DNA of 64,000 bases, from NCBI GenBank assembly GCA_963580455.1, contig OY756965.1:8134501-8198500 (forward strand), given 5' to 3'. Under the pieces are notes generated by a model. It worked only from the letters and a program-made list of their open reading frames with translations. It had not been told where the DNA came from and did not search any database. The position numbers and the translations under genes were made by a program. Origin of the DNA: Euonymus europaeus (taxonomy: Eukaryota; Streptophyta; Magnoliopsida; Celastrales; Celastraceae). Below are positions 52,201-64,000 of this stretch, piece after piece (within the stretch, counting starts at the first letter, position 1; each line of letters starts with the position of its first letter).

Positions 52201-55055
52201 GTACACCGAGCAACTTTGATGGTCCGAAGTTGCTCAACTCTCTCTATTTGGGAGCTTTTAACGGTTTTGTCCATTTGTCGTAGAAAGTTGATGTTTTCGC
52301 ATCGAAATAATAACGGAAGCTTATACTCGTCAAATTGGACATAGAAGAACAATAAAAAGTGTACACCGAGCAACTTTGATGGTCCGAAGTTGCTCAACTT
52401 TTTATATGGAGGAGCTTTTAACGGTTTTGTCCATTTGTCATAGAAAGTAGTTATTTTAGCATCGAAAGAATCTTTGAATCTTATACTCGAAAAATTGGAC
52501 ATAGAAGAACAATGAAAAGTGTACACCGAGCATGTTTGATGGTGCGAAGTTGCTCAACTCTCTCTGTGGAGGAGTTTTTAACGATTTTGTCCATTTCTCA
52601 TAGAAAGTTGGTGTTTTGGCATCGAAATAATCTCGGAAGCTTATACTCGTTAAATTTATCATAGAAGAACAATAAAAAGTGTACACCGAGCTTTTTTGAT
52701 GGGCCGAAGTTGCTCAACACTCTCTATTTGCGAGCTTTTAACGGTTTTGTCCATTTGTAATAGAAAGTTGGTGTTTTGGCATCGAAATAATCAACGAAGC
52801 TTATACTCGTAAAATTTGACATAAAAGAACAATAAAAAGTGTACACCGAGCAACTTTGATGGTCCGAAGTTGCTCAACTCTTTCTATTTGGAGGCTTTTA
52901 ACGGTTTTGTCCATTTGTCATAGAAAGTTGGTGTTTTGGCATCGAAATAATCTCGGAAGCTTATACTCGTTAAATTTATCATAGAAAAACAATAAAAAGT
53001 GTACACCGAGCATTTTTGATGGGCCGAAGTTGCTCAACTCTCTCTGTGGAAGAGCTTTTAACGATTTTGTTCATTTCTCATAGAGAGTTGGTGTTTTGGC
53101 ATCGAAATAATCTCGGATGCTTATACTCGTAAAATTTGACATAGAAGAACAATAAAAAGTGTACACGGAGCAACTTTGACGGTCCGAAGTTGGTCAACTC
53201 TCATTATGGAGGTGCTTTTAACGGTTTTGTCCATTTGTCATAGAAAGTTGGTGTTTTGGCATCGAAATAATCTCGGAAGCTTATACTCGTTAAATTTGTC
53301 ATAGAAGAACAATAAAAAGAGTACACCGAGCAACTTTGATGGTCCGAAGTTGCACAACTCTCTCTATGGAGGAGCTTTTAACGGTTTTATTTATTTGTCA
53401 TAGAAAGTTGGTGTTTTGGCATCGATATAATCTCGGAAGCTTATACTCGAAGAATTTAACATGAAAGAAGAATAAAAAGTGTACACTGAGCAACTTTGAT
53501 GGTCCGAAGTTGCTCAACTCTCTCTATTTAGGAGCTTTTAACGGTTTTGTCCATTTGTAATAGAAAGTTGTTATTTTGGCATCGAAATAATCTACGAAGC
53601 TTATACTCGTAAAATTTGACATAGAAGAACAATAAAAAGTGTAAACCGAGCAACTTTGATGGTCCGAAGTTGCTCAACTCTCTCTATTTAGGAGCTTTTA
53701 ACGGTTTTGTCCATTTGTCGTAGAAAGTTGATGTTTTCGCATCGAAATAATAACGGAAGCTTATACTCGTCAAATTGGACATAGAAGAGCAATAAAAAGT
53801 GTACACCGAGCAACTTTGATGGTCCGAAGCTGCTCAACTTTTTATATGGAGGGGCTTTTAACGGTTTTGTCCATTTGTCATAGAAAGTAGGTGTTTTAGC
53901 ATCGAAAGAATCTCGGAATCTTATACTCAAAAAATTGGACATAGAAGAACAATGAAAAGTGTACACCGAGGATGTTTGATGGTGTGAAGTTGCTCAACTC
54001 TCTCTGTGGAGGAGTTTTTAATGATTTTGTCCATTTCTCATAGAAAGTTGGTGTTTTGGCATCGAAATAATCTCGGAAGCTTATACTCGTTAAATTTATC
54101 ATAGAAGAACAATAAAAAGTGTACACCGAGCTTTTTTGATGGGCCGAAGTTGCTCAGCACTCTCTATTTGGGAGCTTTTAACGGTTTTGTCCATTTGTAA
54201 TAGAAAGTTGGTGTTTTGCATCGAAATAATTAACGAAGCTTATACTCGTAAAATTTGACATAGAAGAACAATAAAAAGTGTACACCGAGCAACTTTGATG
54301 GTTCGAAGTAGCTCAACTCTCTCTATTTGGAGGCTTTTAACGGTTTTGTCCATTTGCATAGAAAGTTGGTGTTTTGGCATCGAAATAATCTCGGAAGCTT
54401 ATACTCGTTAAATTTATCATAGAAAAACAATAAAAAGTGTACACCGAGCATTTTTGATGGGCCGAAGTTGCTCAACTCTCTCTGTGGAAGAGCTTTTAAC
54501 GATTTTGTTCATTTCTCATAGAGAGTTGGTGTTTTGGCATCGAAATAATCTCGGATGCTTATACTCGTAAAATTTGACATAGAAGAACAATAAAAAGTGT
54601 ACACGGAGCAACTTTGACGGTCCGAAGTTGTTCAACTCTCATTATGGAGGTGCTTTTAACGGTTTTGTCCATTTGTTATAGAAAGTTGGTGTTTTGGCAT
54701 CGAAATAATCTCGGAAGCTTATACTCGTTAAATTTGTCATAGAAGAACAATAAACAGAGTACACCGAGCAACTTTGATGGTCCGAAGTTGCACAACTCTC
54801 TCTATGGAGGAGCTTTTAACGGTTTTATTTATTTGCATAGAAAGTTGGTTTTTTGGCATCGAAATAATCTCGGAAGCTTATACTCGAAGAATTTAACATA
54901 AAAGAACAATAAAAAGTGTACACCGAGCAACTTTGATGGTCCGAAGTTGCTCAACTCTCTCTATTTAGGAGCTTTTAACGGTTTTGTCCATTTGTAATAG
55001 AAAGTTGTTATTTTGGCATCGAAATAATCTATGAAGCTTATACTCGTAAAATTTG
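49297..55055. repeat. 9-mer HOR, 1440 bp, four units
   Basis: Units 49297-50735, 50736-52175, 52176-53615 and 53616 to about 55055, each with order 9, 10, 2, 3, 4, 5, 6, 7, 8. The first unit is one base short near 49440, where a HindIII site was lost. The third carries private changes in monomer 10 (TAGTTATTTTAGC and CTTTGAATC, near 52448-52480). The fourth has one-base losses near 54219 and 54357. Confidence 0.85.
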
Positions 55056-56964
55056 ACATAGAAGAACAATAAAAAGTGTACACCGAGCAACTTTGATGGT
55101 TCGAAGTAGCTCAACTCTCTCTATTTGGAGGCTTTTAACGGTTTTGTCCATTTGCATAGAAAGTTGATGTTTTCGCATCGAAATAATAACGGAAGCTTAT
55201 ACTCGTCAAATTGGACATAGAAGAACAGTAAAAAGTGTACACCGAGCAACTTTGATGGGCCGAAGTTGCTCAACTCTCTCTGTGGAAGAGCTTTTAACGA
55301 TTTTGTTCATTTCTCGTAGAGAGTTGGTGTTTTGGCATCGAAATAATCTCGGATGCTTATACTCGTAAAATTTGACATAGAAGAACAGTAAAAAGTGTAC
55401 ACGGAGCAACTTTGACGGTCCGAAGTTGTTCAACTCTCATTATGGAGGTGCTTTTAACGGTTTTGTCCATTTGTTATAGAAAGTTGGTGTTTTGGCATCG
55501 AAATAATCTCGGAAGCTTATACTCGTTAAATTTGTCATAGAAGAACAATAAACAGAGTACACCGAGCAACTTTGATGGTCCGAAGTTGCACAACTCTCTC
55601 TATGGAGGAGCTTTTAACGGTTTTATTTATTTGCATAGAAAGTTGGTTTTTTGGCATCGAAATAATCTCGGAAGCTTATACTCGAAGAATTTAACATAAA
55701 AGAACAATAAAAAGTGTACACCGAGCAACTTTGATGGTCCGAAGTTGCTCAACTCTCTCTATTTAGGAGCTTTTAACGGTTTTGTCCATTTGTAATAGAA
55801 AGTTGTTATTTTGGCATCGAAATAATCTACGAAGCTTATACTCGTAAAATTTGACATAGAAGAACAATAAAAAGTGTACACCGAGCAACTTTGATGGTCC
55901 GAAGTTGCTCAACTCTCTCTATTTGGGAGCTTTTAACGGTTTTGTCCATTTGTCGTAGAAAGTTGATGTTTTCGCATCGAAATAATAACGGAAGCTTATA
56001 CTCGTCAAATTGGACATAGAAGAACAATAAAAAGTGTACACCGAGCAACTTTGATGGTCCGAAGTTGCTCAAATTTTTATATGGAGGGGCTTTTAACGGT
56101 TTTGTCCATTTGTCATAGAAAGTTGGTGTTTTAGCATCGAAAGAATCTCAGAATCTTATACTCGAAAAATTGGACATAGAAGAACAATGAAAAGTGTACA
56201 CCGAGCATGTTTGATGGTGCGAAGTTGCTCAACTCTCTCTATTTGGAGGCTTTTAACGGTTTTGTCCATTTGTCATAGAAAGTTGGTGTTTTGGCATCGA
56301 AATAATCTCGGAAGCTTATACTCGTTAAATTTATCATAGAAAAACAATAAAACACCGAGCATTTTTGATGGGCCGAATTTGCTCAACTGTCTCTGTGGAA
56401 GAGCTTTTAACGATTTTGTTCATTTCTCATAGAGAGTTGGTGTTTTGGCATCGAAATAATCTCGGATGCCTATACTCGTAAAATTTGACATAGAAGAACA
56501 ATAAAAAGTGTACACCGAGCAACTTTGACGGTCCGAAGTTGTTCAACTCTCATTATGGAGGTGCTTTTAACGGTTTTGTCCATTTGTCATAGAAAGTTGG
56601 TGTTTTGGCATCGAAATAATCTCGGAAGCTTATACTCGTTAAATTTGTCATAGAAGAACAATAAAAAGAGTACACCGAGCAACTTTGATGGTCCGAAGTT
56701 GCACAACTCTCTCTATGGAGGAGCTTTTAACGGTTTTATTTATTTGTCATAGAAAGTTGGTGTTTTGGCATCGAAATAATCTCGGAAGCTTATACTCGAA
56801 GAATTTAACATAAAAGAACAATAAAAAGTGTACACTGAGCAACTTTGATGGTCCGAAGTTGCTCAACTCTCTCTATTTAGGAGCTTTTAACGGTTTTGTC
56901 CATTTGTAATAGAAAGTTGTTATTTTGGCATCGAAATAATCTACGAAGCTTATACTCGTAAAAT
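55056..56964. repeat. Rearranged HOR stretch with chimeric monomers
   Basis: Monomers here join types that are not normally adjacent. One starts as type 4 and ends as type 9 (about 55055), one starts as type 10 and ends as type 5 (about 55210), then 6, 7, 8, 9, 10, a 2/4 chimera (about 56170), 5, 6, 7 and 8. The type 5 monomer near 56350 lacks six bases. The first five monomers are an extra block of about 798 bp, absent from the later copy of this region. Confidence 0.75.
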
Positions 56965-59900
56965 TTGACATAGAAGAACAATAAAAAGTGTACACTGAGC
57001 AACTTTGATGGTCCGAAGTTGCTCAACTCTCTCTATTTGGGAGCTTTTAACGGTTTTGTCCATTTGTCGTAGAAAGTTGATGTTTTCGCATCGAAATAAT
57101 AACGGAAGCTTATACTCGTCAAATTGGACATAGAAGAACAATAAAAAGTGTACACCGAGCAACTTTGATGGTCCGAAGTTGCTCAACTTTTTATATGGAG
57201 GAGCTTTTAACGGTTTTGTCCATTTGTCATATAAAGTTGGTGTTTTAGCATCGAAAGAATCTCGGAATCTTATACTCGAAAAATTGGACATAGAAGAACA
57301 ATGAAAAGTGTACAACGAGCATGTTTGATGGTGCGAAGTTGCTCAACTCTCTCTGTGGAGGAGTTTTTAACGATTTTGTCCATTTCTCATAGAAAGTTGG
57401 TGTTTTGGCATCGAAATAATCTCGGAAGCTTATACTCGTTAAATTTATCATAGAAGAACAATAAAAAGTGTACACCGAGCTTTTTTGATGGGCCGAAGTT
57501 GTTCAACACTCTCTATTTGCGAGCTTTTAACGGTTTTGTCCATTTGTAATAGAAAGTTGGTGTTTTGGCATCGAAATAATCAACGAAGCTTATACTCGTA
57601 AAATTTGACATAGAAGAACAATAAAAAGTGTACACCGAGCAACTTTGATGGTCCGAAGTTGCTCAACTCTCTCTATTTGGAGGCTTTTAACGGTTTTGTC
57701 CGTTTGTCATAGAAAGTTGGTGTTTTGGCATCGAAATAATCTCGGAAGCTTATACTCGTTAAATTTATCATAGAAAAACAATAAAAAGTGTACACCGAGC
57801 ATTTTTGATGGGCCGAAGTTGCTCAACTCTCTCTGTGGAAGAGCTTTTAACGATTTTGTTCATTTCTCATAGAGAGTTGGTGTTTTGGCATCGAAATAAT
57901 CTCGGATGCTTATACTCGTAAAATTTGACATAGAAGAACAATAAAAAGTGTACACGGAGCAACTTTGACGGTCCGAAGTTGTTCAACTCTCATTATGGAG
58001 GTGCATTTAACGGTTTTGTCCATTTGTCGTAGAAAGTTGGTGTTTTGGCATCGAAATAATCTCGGAAGCTTTTACTCGTTAAATTTGTCATAGAAGAACA
58101 ATAAAAAGAGTACACCGAGCAACTTTGATGGTCCGAAGTTGCACAACTCTCTCTATGTAGGAGCTTTTAACGGTTTTATTTATTTGTCATAGAAAGTTGG
58201 TGTTTTGGCATCGAAATAATCTCGGAAGCTTATACTCGAAGAATTTAACATAAAAGAACAATAAAAAGTGTACACTGAGCAACTTTGATGGTCCGAAGTT
58301 GCTCAACTCTCTCTATTTAGGAGCTTTTAACGGTTTTGTCCATTTGTAATAGAAAGTTGTTATTTTGGCATCGAAATAATCTACGAAGCTTATACTCGTA
58401 AAATTTGACATAGAAGAACAATAAAAAGTGTACACCGAGCAACTTTGATGGTCCGAAGTTGCTCAACTCTCTCTATTTGGGAGCTTTTAACGGTTTTGTC
58501 CATTTGTCGTAGAAAGTTGATGTTTTCGCATCGAAATAATAACGGAAGCTTATACTCGTCAAATTGGACATAGAAGAACAATAAAAAGTGTACACCGAGC
58601 AACTTTGATGGTCCGAAGTTGCTCAACTTTTTATATGGAGGAGCTTTTAACGGTTTTGTCCATTTGTCATAGAAAGTAGTTATTTTAGCATCGAAAGAAT
58701 CTTTGAATCTTATACTCGAAAAATTGGACATAGAAGAACAATGAAAAGTGTACACCGAGCATGTTTGATGGTGCGAAGTTGCTCAACTCTCTCTGTGGAG
58801 GAGTTTTTAACGATTTTGTCCATTTCTCATAGAAAGTTGGTGTTTTGGCATCGAAATAATCTCGGAAGCTTATACTCGTTAAATTTATCATAGAAGAACA
58901 ATAAAAAGTGTACACCGAGCTTTTTTGATGGGCCGAAGTTGCTCAACAATCTCTATTTGCGAGCTTTTAACGGTTTTGTCCATTTGTAATAGAAAGTTGG
59001 TGTTTTGGCATCGAAATAATCAACGAAGCTTATACTCGTAAAATTTGACATAGAAGAACAATAAAAATTGTACACCGAGCAACTTTGATGGTCCGAAGTT
59101 GCTCAACTCTTTCTATTTGGAGGCTTTTAACGGTTTTGTCCATTTGTCATAGAAAGTTGGTGTTTTGGCATCGAAATAATCTCGGAAGCTTATACTCGTT
59201 AAATTTATCATAGAAAAACAATAAAAAGTGTACACCGAGCATTTTTGATGGGCCGAAGTTGCTCAACTCTCTCTGTGGAAGAGCTTTTAACGATTTTGTT
59301 CATTTCTCATAGAGAGTTGGTGTTTTGGCATCGAAATAATCTCGGATGCTTATACTCGTAAAATTTGACATAGAAGAACAATAAAAAGTGTACACGGAGC
59401 AACTTTGACGGTCCGAAGTTGGTCAACTCTCATTATGGAGGTGCTTTTAACGGTTTTGTCCATTTGTCATAGAAAGTTGGTGTTTTGGCATCGAAATAAT
59501 CTCGGAAGCTTATACTCGTTAAATTTGTCATAGAAGAACAATAAAAAGAGTACACCGAGCAACTTTGATGGTCCGAAGTTGCACAACTCTCTCTATGGAG
59601 GAGCTTTTAACGGTTTTATTTATTTGTCATAGAAAGTTGGTGTTTTGGCATCGATATAATTTCGGAAGCTTATACTCGAAGAATTTAACATAAAAGAACA
59701 ATAAAAAGTGTACACTGAGCAACTTTGATGGTCCGAAGTTGCTCAACTCTCTCTATTTAGGAGCTTTTAACGGTTTTGTCCATTTGTAATAGAAAGTTGT
59801 TATTTTGGCATCGAAATAATCTACGAAGCTTATACTCGTAAAATTTGACATAGAAGAACAATAAAAAGTGTACACCGAGCAACTTTGATGGTCCGAAGTT

Positions 59901-62080
59901 GCTCAACTCTCTCTATTTAGGAGCTTTTTACGGTTTTGTCCATTTGTCGTAGAAAGTTGATGTTTTCGCATCGAAATAATAACGGAAGCTTATACTCGTC
60001 AAATTGGACATAGAAGAGCAATAAAAAGTGTACACCGAGCAACTTTGATGGTCCGAAGCTGCTCAACTTTTTATATGGAGGGGCTTTTAACGGTTTTGTC
60101 CATTTGTCATAGAAAGTAGGTGTTTTAGCATCGAAAGAATCTCGGAATCTTATACTCAAAAAATTGGACATAGAAGAACAATGAAAAGTGTACACCGAGG
60201 ATGTTTGATGGTGTGAAGTTGCTCAACTCTCTCTGTGGAGGAGTTTTTAACGATTTTGTCCATTTCTCATAGAAAGTTGGTGTTTTGGCATCGAAATAAT
60301 CTCGGAAGCTTATACTCGTTAAATTTATCATAGAAGAACAATAAAAAGTGTACACCGAGCTTTTTTGATGGGCCGAAGTTGCTCAGCACTCTCTATTTGG
60401 GAGCTTTTAACGGTTTTGTCCATTTGTAATAGAAAGTTGGTGTTTTGCATCGAAATAATTAACGAAGCTTATACTCGTAAAATTTGACATAGAAGAACAA
60501 TAAAAAGTGTACACCGAGCAACTTTGATGGTTCGAAGTAGCTCAACTCTCTCTATTTGGAGGCTTTTAACGGTTTTGTCCATTTGCATAGAAAGTTGGTG
60601 TTTTGGCATCGAAATAATCTCGGAAGCTTATACTCGTTAAATTTATCATAGAAAAACAATAAAAAGTGTACACCGAGCATTTTTGATGGGCCGAAGTTGC
60701 TCAACTCTCTCTGTGGAAGAGCTTTTAACGATTTTGTTCATTTCTCGTAGAGAGTTGGTGTTTTGGCATCGAAATAATCTCGGATGCTTATACTCGTAAA
60801 ATTTGACATTGAAGAACAATAAAAAGTGTACACGGAGCAACTTTGACGGTCCGAAGTTGTTCAACTCTCATTATGGAGGTGCTTTTAACAGTTTTGTCCA
60901 TTTGTTATAGAAAGTTGGTGTTTTGGCATCGAAATAATCTCGGAAGCTTATACTCGTTAAATTTGTCATAGAAGAACAATAAACAGAGTACACCGAGCAA
61001 CTTTGATGGTCCGAAGTTGCACAACTCTCTCTATGGAGGAGCTTTTAACGGTTTTATTTATTTGCATAGAAAGTTGGTTTTTTGGCATCGAAATAATCTC
61101 GGAAGCTTATACTCGAAGAATTTAACATAAAAGAACAATAAAAAGTGTACACCGAGCAACTTTGATGGTCCGAAGTTGCTCAACTCTCTCTATTTAGGAG
61201 CTTTTAACGGTTTTGTCCATTTGTAATAGAAAGTTGTTATTTTGGCATCGAAATAATCTACGAAGCTTATACTCGTAAAATTTGACATAGAAGAACAATA
61301 AAAAGTGTACACCGAGCAACTTTGATGGTCCGAAGTTGCTCAACTCTCTCTATTTGGGAGCTTTTAACGGTTTTGTCCATTTGTCGTAGAAAGTTGATGT
61401 TTTCGCATCGAAATAATAACGGAAGCTTATACTCGTCAAATTGGACATAGAAGAACAATAAAAAGTGTACACCGAGCAACTTTGATGGTCCGAAGTTGCT
61501 CAAATTTTTATATGGAGGGGCTTTTAACGGTTTTGTCCATTTGTCATAGAAAGTTGGTGTTTTAGCATCGAAAGAATCTCAGAATCTTATACTCGAAAAA
61601 TTGGACATAGAAGAACAATGAAAAGTGTACACCGAGCATGTTTGATGGTGCGAAGTTGCTCAACTCTCTCTATTTGGTGGCTTTTAACGGTTTTGTCCAT
61701 TTGTCATAGAAAGTTGGTGTTTTGGCATCGAAATAATCTCGGAAGCTTATACTCGTTAAATTTATCATAGAAAAACAATAAAAAGTGTACACCGAGCATT
61801 TTTGATGGGCCGAATTTGCTCAACTGTCTCTGTGGAAGAGCTTTTAACGATTTTGTTCATTTCTCATAGAGAGTTGGTGTTTTGGCATCGAAATAATCTC
61901 GGATGCCTATACTCGTAAAATTTGACATAGAAGAACAATAAAAAGTGTACACCGAGCAACTTTGACGGTCCGAAGTTGTTCAACTCTCATTATGGAGGTG
62001 CTTTTAACGGTTTTGTCCATTTGTCATAGAAAGTTGGTGTTTTGGCATCGAAATAATCTCGGAAGCTTATACTCGTTAAA
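56965..62080. repeat. Second-order duplicate of the 9-mer region
   Basis: Matches the region from about 50400 at an offset of 6229 bp up to about 61120, then at 5431 bp. Shared private variants prove duplication of the whole block, not just the HOR: TAGTTATTTTAGC at 52446 and 58675, AGAGCAATAAAAAG at 53786 and 60015, CGAAGCTGCTCAAC at 53827 and 60056, and GTTGGTCAACTC at 53189 and 59418. Confidence 0.85.
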
Positions 62081-63521
62081 TTTATCATAGAAAAACAATA
62101 AAAAGTGTACACCGAGCATTTTTGATGGGCCGAATTTGCTCAACTGTCTCTGTGGAAGAGCTTTTAACGATTTTGTTCATTTCTCATAGAGAGTTGGTGT
62201 TTTGGCATCGAAATAATCTCGGATGCCTATACTCGTAAAATTTGACATAGAAGAACAATAAAAAGTGTACACCGAGCAACTTTGATGGTCCGAAGTTGCA
62301 CAACTCTCTCTATGGAGGAGCTTTTAACGGTTTTATTTATTTGTCATAGAAAATTGGTGTTTTGGCATCGAAATAATCTCGGAAGCTTATACTCGAAGAA
62401 TTTAACATAAAAGAACAATAAAAAGTGTACACTGAGCAACTTTGATGGTCCGAAGTTGCTCAACTCTCTCTATTTAGGAGCTTTTAACGGTTTTGTCCAT
62501 TTGTAATAGAAAGTTGTTATTTTGGCATCGAAATAATCTACGAAGCTTATACTCGTAAACTTTGACATAGAAGAACAATAAAAAGTGTACACCGAGCAAC
62601 TTTGATGGTCCGAAGTTGCTCAACTCTCTCTATTTGGGAGCTTTTAACGGTTTTGTCCATTTGTCGTAGAAAGTTGATGTTTTCGCATCGAAATAATAAC
62701 GGAAGCTTATACTCGTCAAATTGGACATAGAAGAACAATAAAAAGTGTACACCGAGCAACTTTGATGGTCCGAAGTTGCTCAACTTTTTGTATGGAGGAG
62801 CTTTTAACGGTTTTGTCCATTTGACATAGAAAGTAGGTGTTTTAGCATCGAAAGAATCTCGGAATCTTATACACGAAAAATTGGACATAGAAGAACAATG
62901 AAAAGTGTACACCGAGCATGTTTGATGGTGCGAAGTTGCTCAACTCTCTCTGTGGAGGAGTTTTTAACGATTTTGTCCATTTCTCATAGAAAGTTGGTGT
63001 TTTGGCATCGAAATAATCTCGGAAGCTTATACTCGTTAAATTTATCATAGAAGAACAATAAAAAGTGTACACCGAGCTTTTTTGATGGGCCGAAGTTGCT
63101 CAACACTCTCTATTTGCGAGCTTTTAACGGTTTTGTCCATTTGTAATAGAAAGTTGGTGTTTTGGCATCGAAATAATCAACGGAGCTTATACTCGTAAAA
63201 TTTGACATAGAAGAACAATAAAAAGTGTACACCGAGCAACTTTGATGGTCCGAAGTTGCTCAACTCTCTCTATTTGGAGGCTTTTAACGGTTTTGTCCAT
63301 TTGTCATAGAAAGTTGGTGTTTTGGCATCGGAATAATCTCGGAAGCTTATACTCGTTAAATTTATCATAGAAGAACAATAAAAAGTGTACACCGAGCATT
63401 TTTGATGGGCCGAAGTTGCTCAACTCTCTCTGTGGAAGAGCTTTTAACGATTTTGTTCATTTCTCATAGAGAGTTGGTGTTTTGTCATCGAAATAATCTC
63501 GGATGCTTATACTCGTAAAAT
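62081..63521. repeat. HOR edge with repeated and fused monomers
   Basis: A type 5 monomer (62081) follows types 5 and 6 already present at 61761-62080. Then comes a 6/7 fusion (about 62241), then 8, 9, 10, 2, 3, 4 and 5. This is the last block of the 9-mer family before other monomer types return. Confidence 0.7.
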
Positions 63522-64000
63522 TTGACATAGAAGAACAATAAAAAGTGTACACGGAGAAACTTTGATGGTCCGAAGTTGCTCAACTCTCTTTATGCTGGAG
63601 CTTTTAACGGTTTTGTCCATTTGTTATAGAAAGTTGGTCTTTTGGCATCGAAATAATCTCGGAAGCTTATATTCGTAAAATTTGACATAGAAGAACAATA
63701 AAAAGGGTACACCGAGCAACTTTGATATTCCGACGTTGCTCAACTCTCTGTATAGTGTTGCTTTTAACGGTTATGTCCATTCATAATTGAAAGTTGTTGT
63801 TTTGACATCGAAATAATCTAGGATGCTTATACTAGTAAAATTAGACGTAGAAAAACAATAAAAAGTGTACACCGAGCATGTTTGATGGTCCGAAGGTTCT
63901 CGACTCTCTCAGTGGAGGAGCTTTTAATGATTTCGTCCATTTCTCATAGAAAGTTGGTGTTTTGGCATTGAAATAATCTCGGATGCTTATACTCGTAAAA
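63522..64000. repeat. Return of the monomer types of the first 32 kb
   Basis: Three monomers with the signatures TTTATGCTGGAGC, AAAAGGGTACACC with GATATTCCGACGTTGC, and TTAGACGTAGAAAAACAA with CAGTGGAGGAGC. These types occur in the first 33 kb but nowhere in 32955-63521, so a boundary between two HOR families lies here. Confidence 0.75.

Larger units (their letters stand above)
48602..64000. repeat. 160-bp tandem satellite array, right part
   Basis: About 96 monomers continuing the interrupted array in the same orientation and phase. The first 55 bases complete the split monomer; monomers 5, 6, 7 and 8 follow at 48657-49296, then 9-mer HOR units. There is no gene or unrelated sequence. The array continues past the window end. 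Confidence 0.97.

Noticed and set aside
1..64000. CRISPR array
   Set aside because: Direct repeats are contiguous 160 bp monomers with no unique spacers, and there are no cas genes; this is eukaryotic satellite DNA.
1..64000. CENP-B box
   Set aside because: I looked for the mammalian core with TTCG and CGGG and found no match in the monomer; plants are not expected to have it.

Overview
The window is plant repetitive DNA. It holds one long tandem satellite array interrupted by a single, nearly intact Ty3/gypsy LTR retrotransposon. I see no host gene, rRNA, tRNA, CRISPR or bacterial feature. The satellite monomer is about 160 bp and roughly 37% GC in a representative copy. Monomers run without a break from base 1 to 39299 and from 48602 to 64000 (about 342 monomers), so both ends of the window lie inside the array. 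A flowering plant is the best guess: the element has plant chromovirus (Tekay/Del-like) protein signatures and an initiator tRNA-Met primer binding site. I cannot name the species. Monomer size, higher-order repeats (HORs) and the inserted chromovirus fit a centromeric or pericentromeric array, but nothing in the sequence proves that position.

Layout. 1-7200: HOR units of 20 and then 18 monomers. 7201-14880: a 24-monomer segment present twice in tandem. About 13925-25126: a 35-monomer (5601 bp) segment present twice with only a few base differences. 26083-29920: an 8-monomer HOR (about 1279 bp), three copies. 29921-32954: mixed monomers. 32955-36794: a different 8-monomer HOR (1280 bp), three copies. 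36795-39194: one 6-mer and one 9-mer of a derived HOR. 39195-39299 plus 48602-48656: a chimeric monomer split by the retrotransposon. 48657-63521: the 9-mer HOR (1440 bp), with a second-order tandem duplication of about 6.2 kb. 63522-64000: return of monomer types typical of the first 32 kb.

Retrotransposon (39300-48596, 9297 bp, minus strand). It has a 5 bp target duplication TGTCA and LTRs of 2171 bp (5', right) and 2170 bp (3', left), which differ by one indel as far as I can see by eye. An iMet primer site and a purine tract are present. Gag-protease (624 aa) and RT-RNaseH-integrase-chromodomain (956 aa) lie in one frame, separated by a single TAG. The insertion is very young and disrupts one monomer without disturbing satellite phase.

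The most interesting signals are these: a 9 bp dyad in most monomers that is broken in specific monomer types; the layered history of recent duplications and chimeric monomers; the replacement of one monomer by two when the 8-mer became a 9-mer; six CCGTCCGGACG(G) palindromes in each LTR; a perfect hairpin between the pol stop and the polypurine tract; and the lone in-frame stop between protease and reverse transcriptase.
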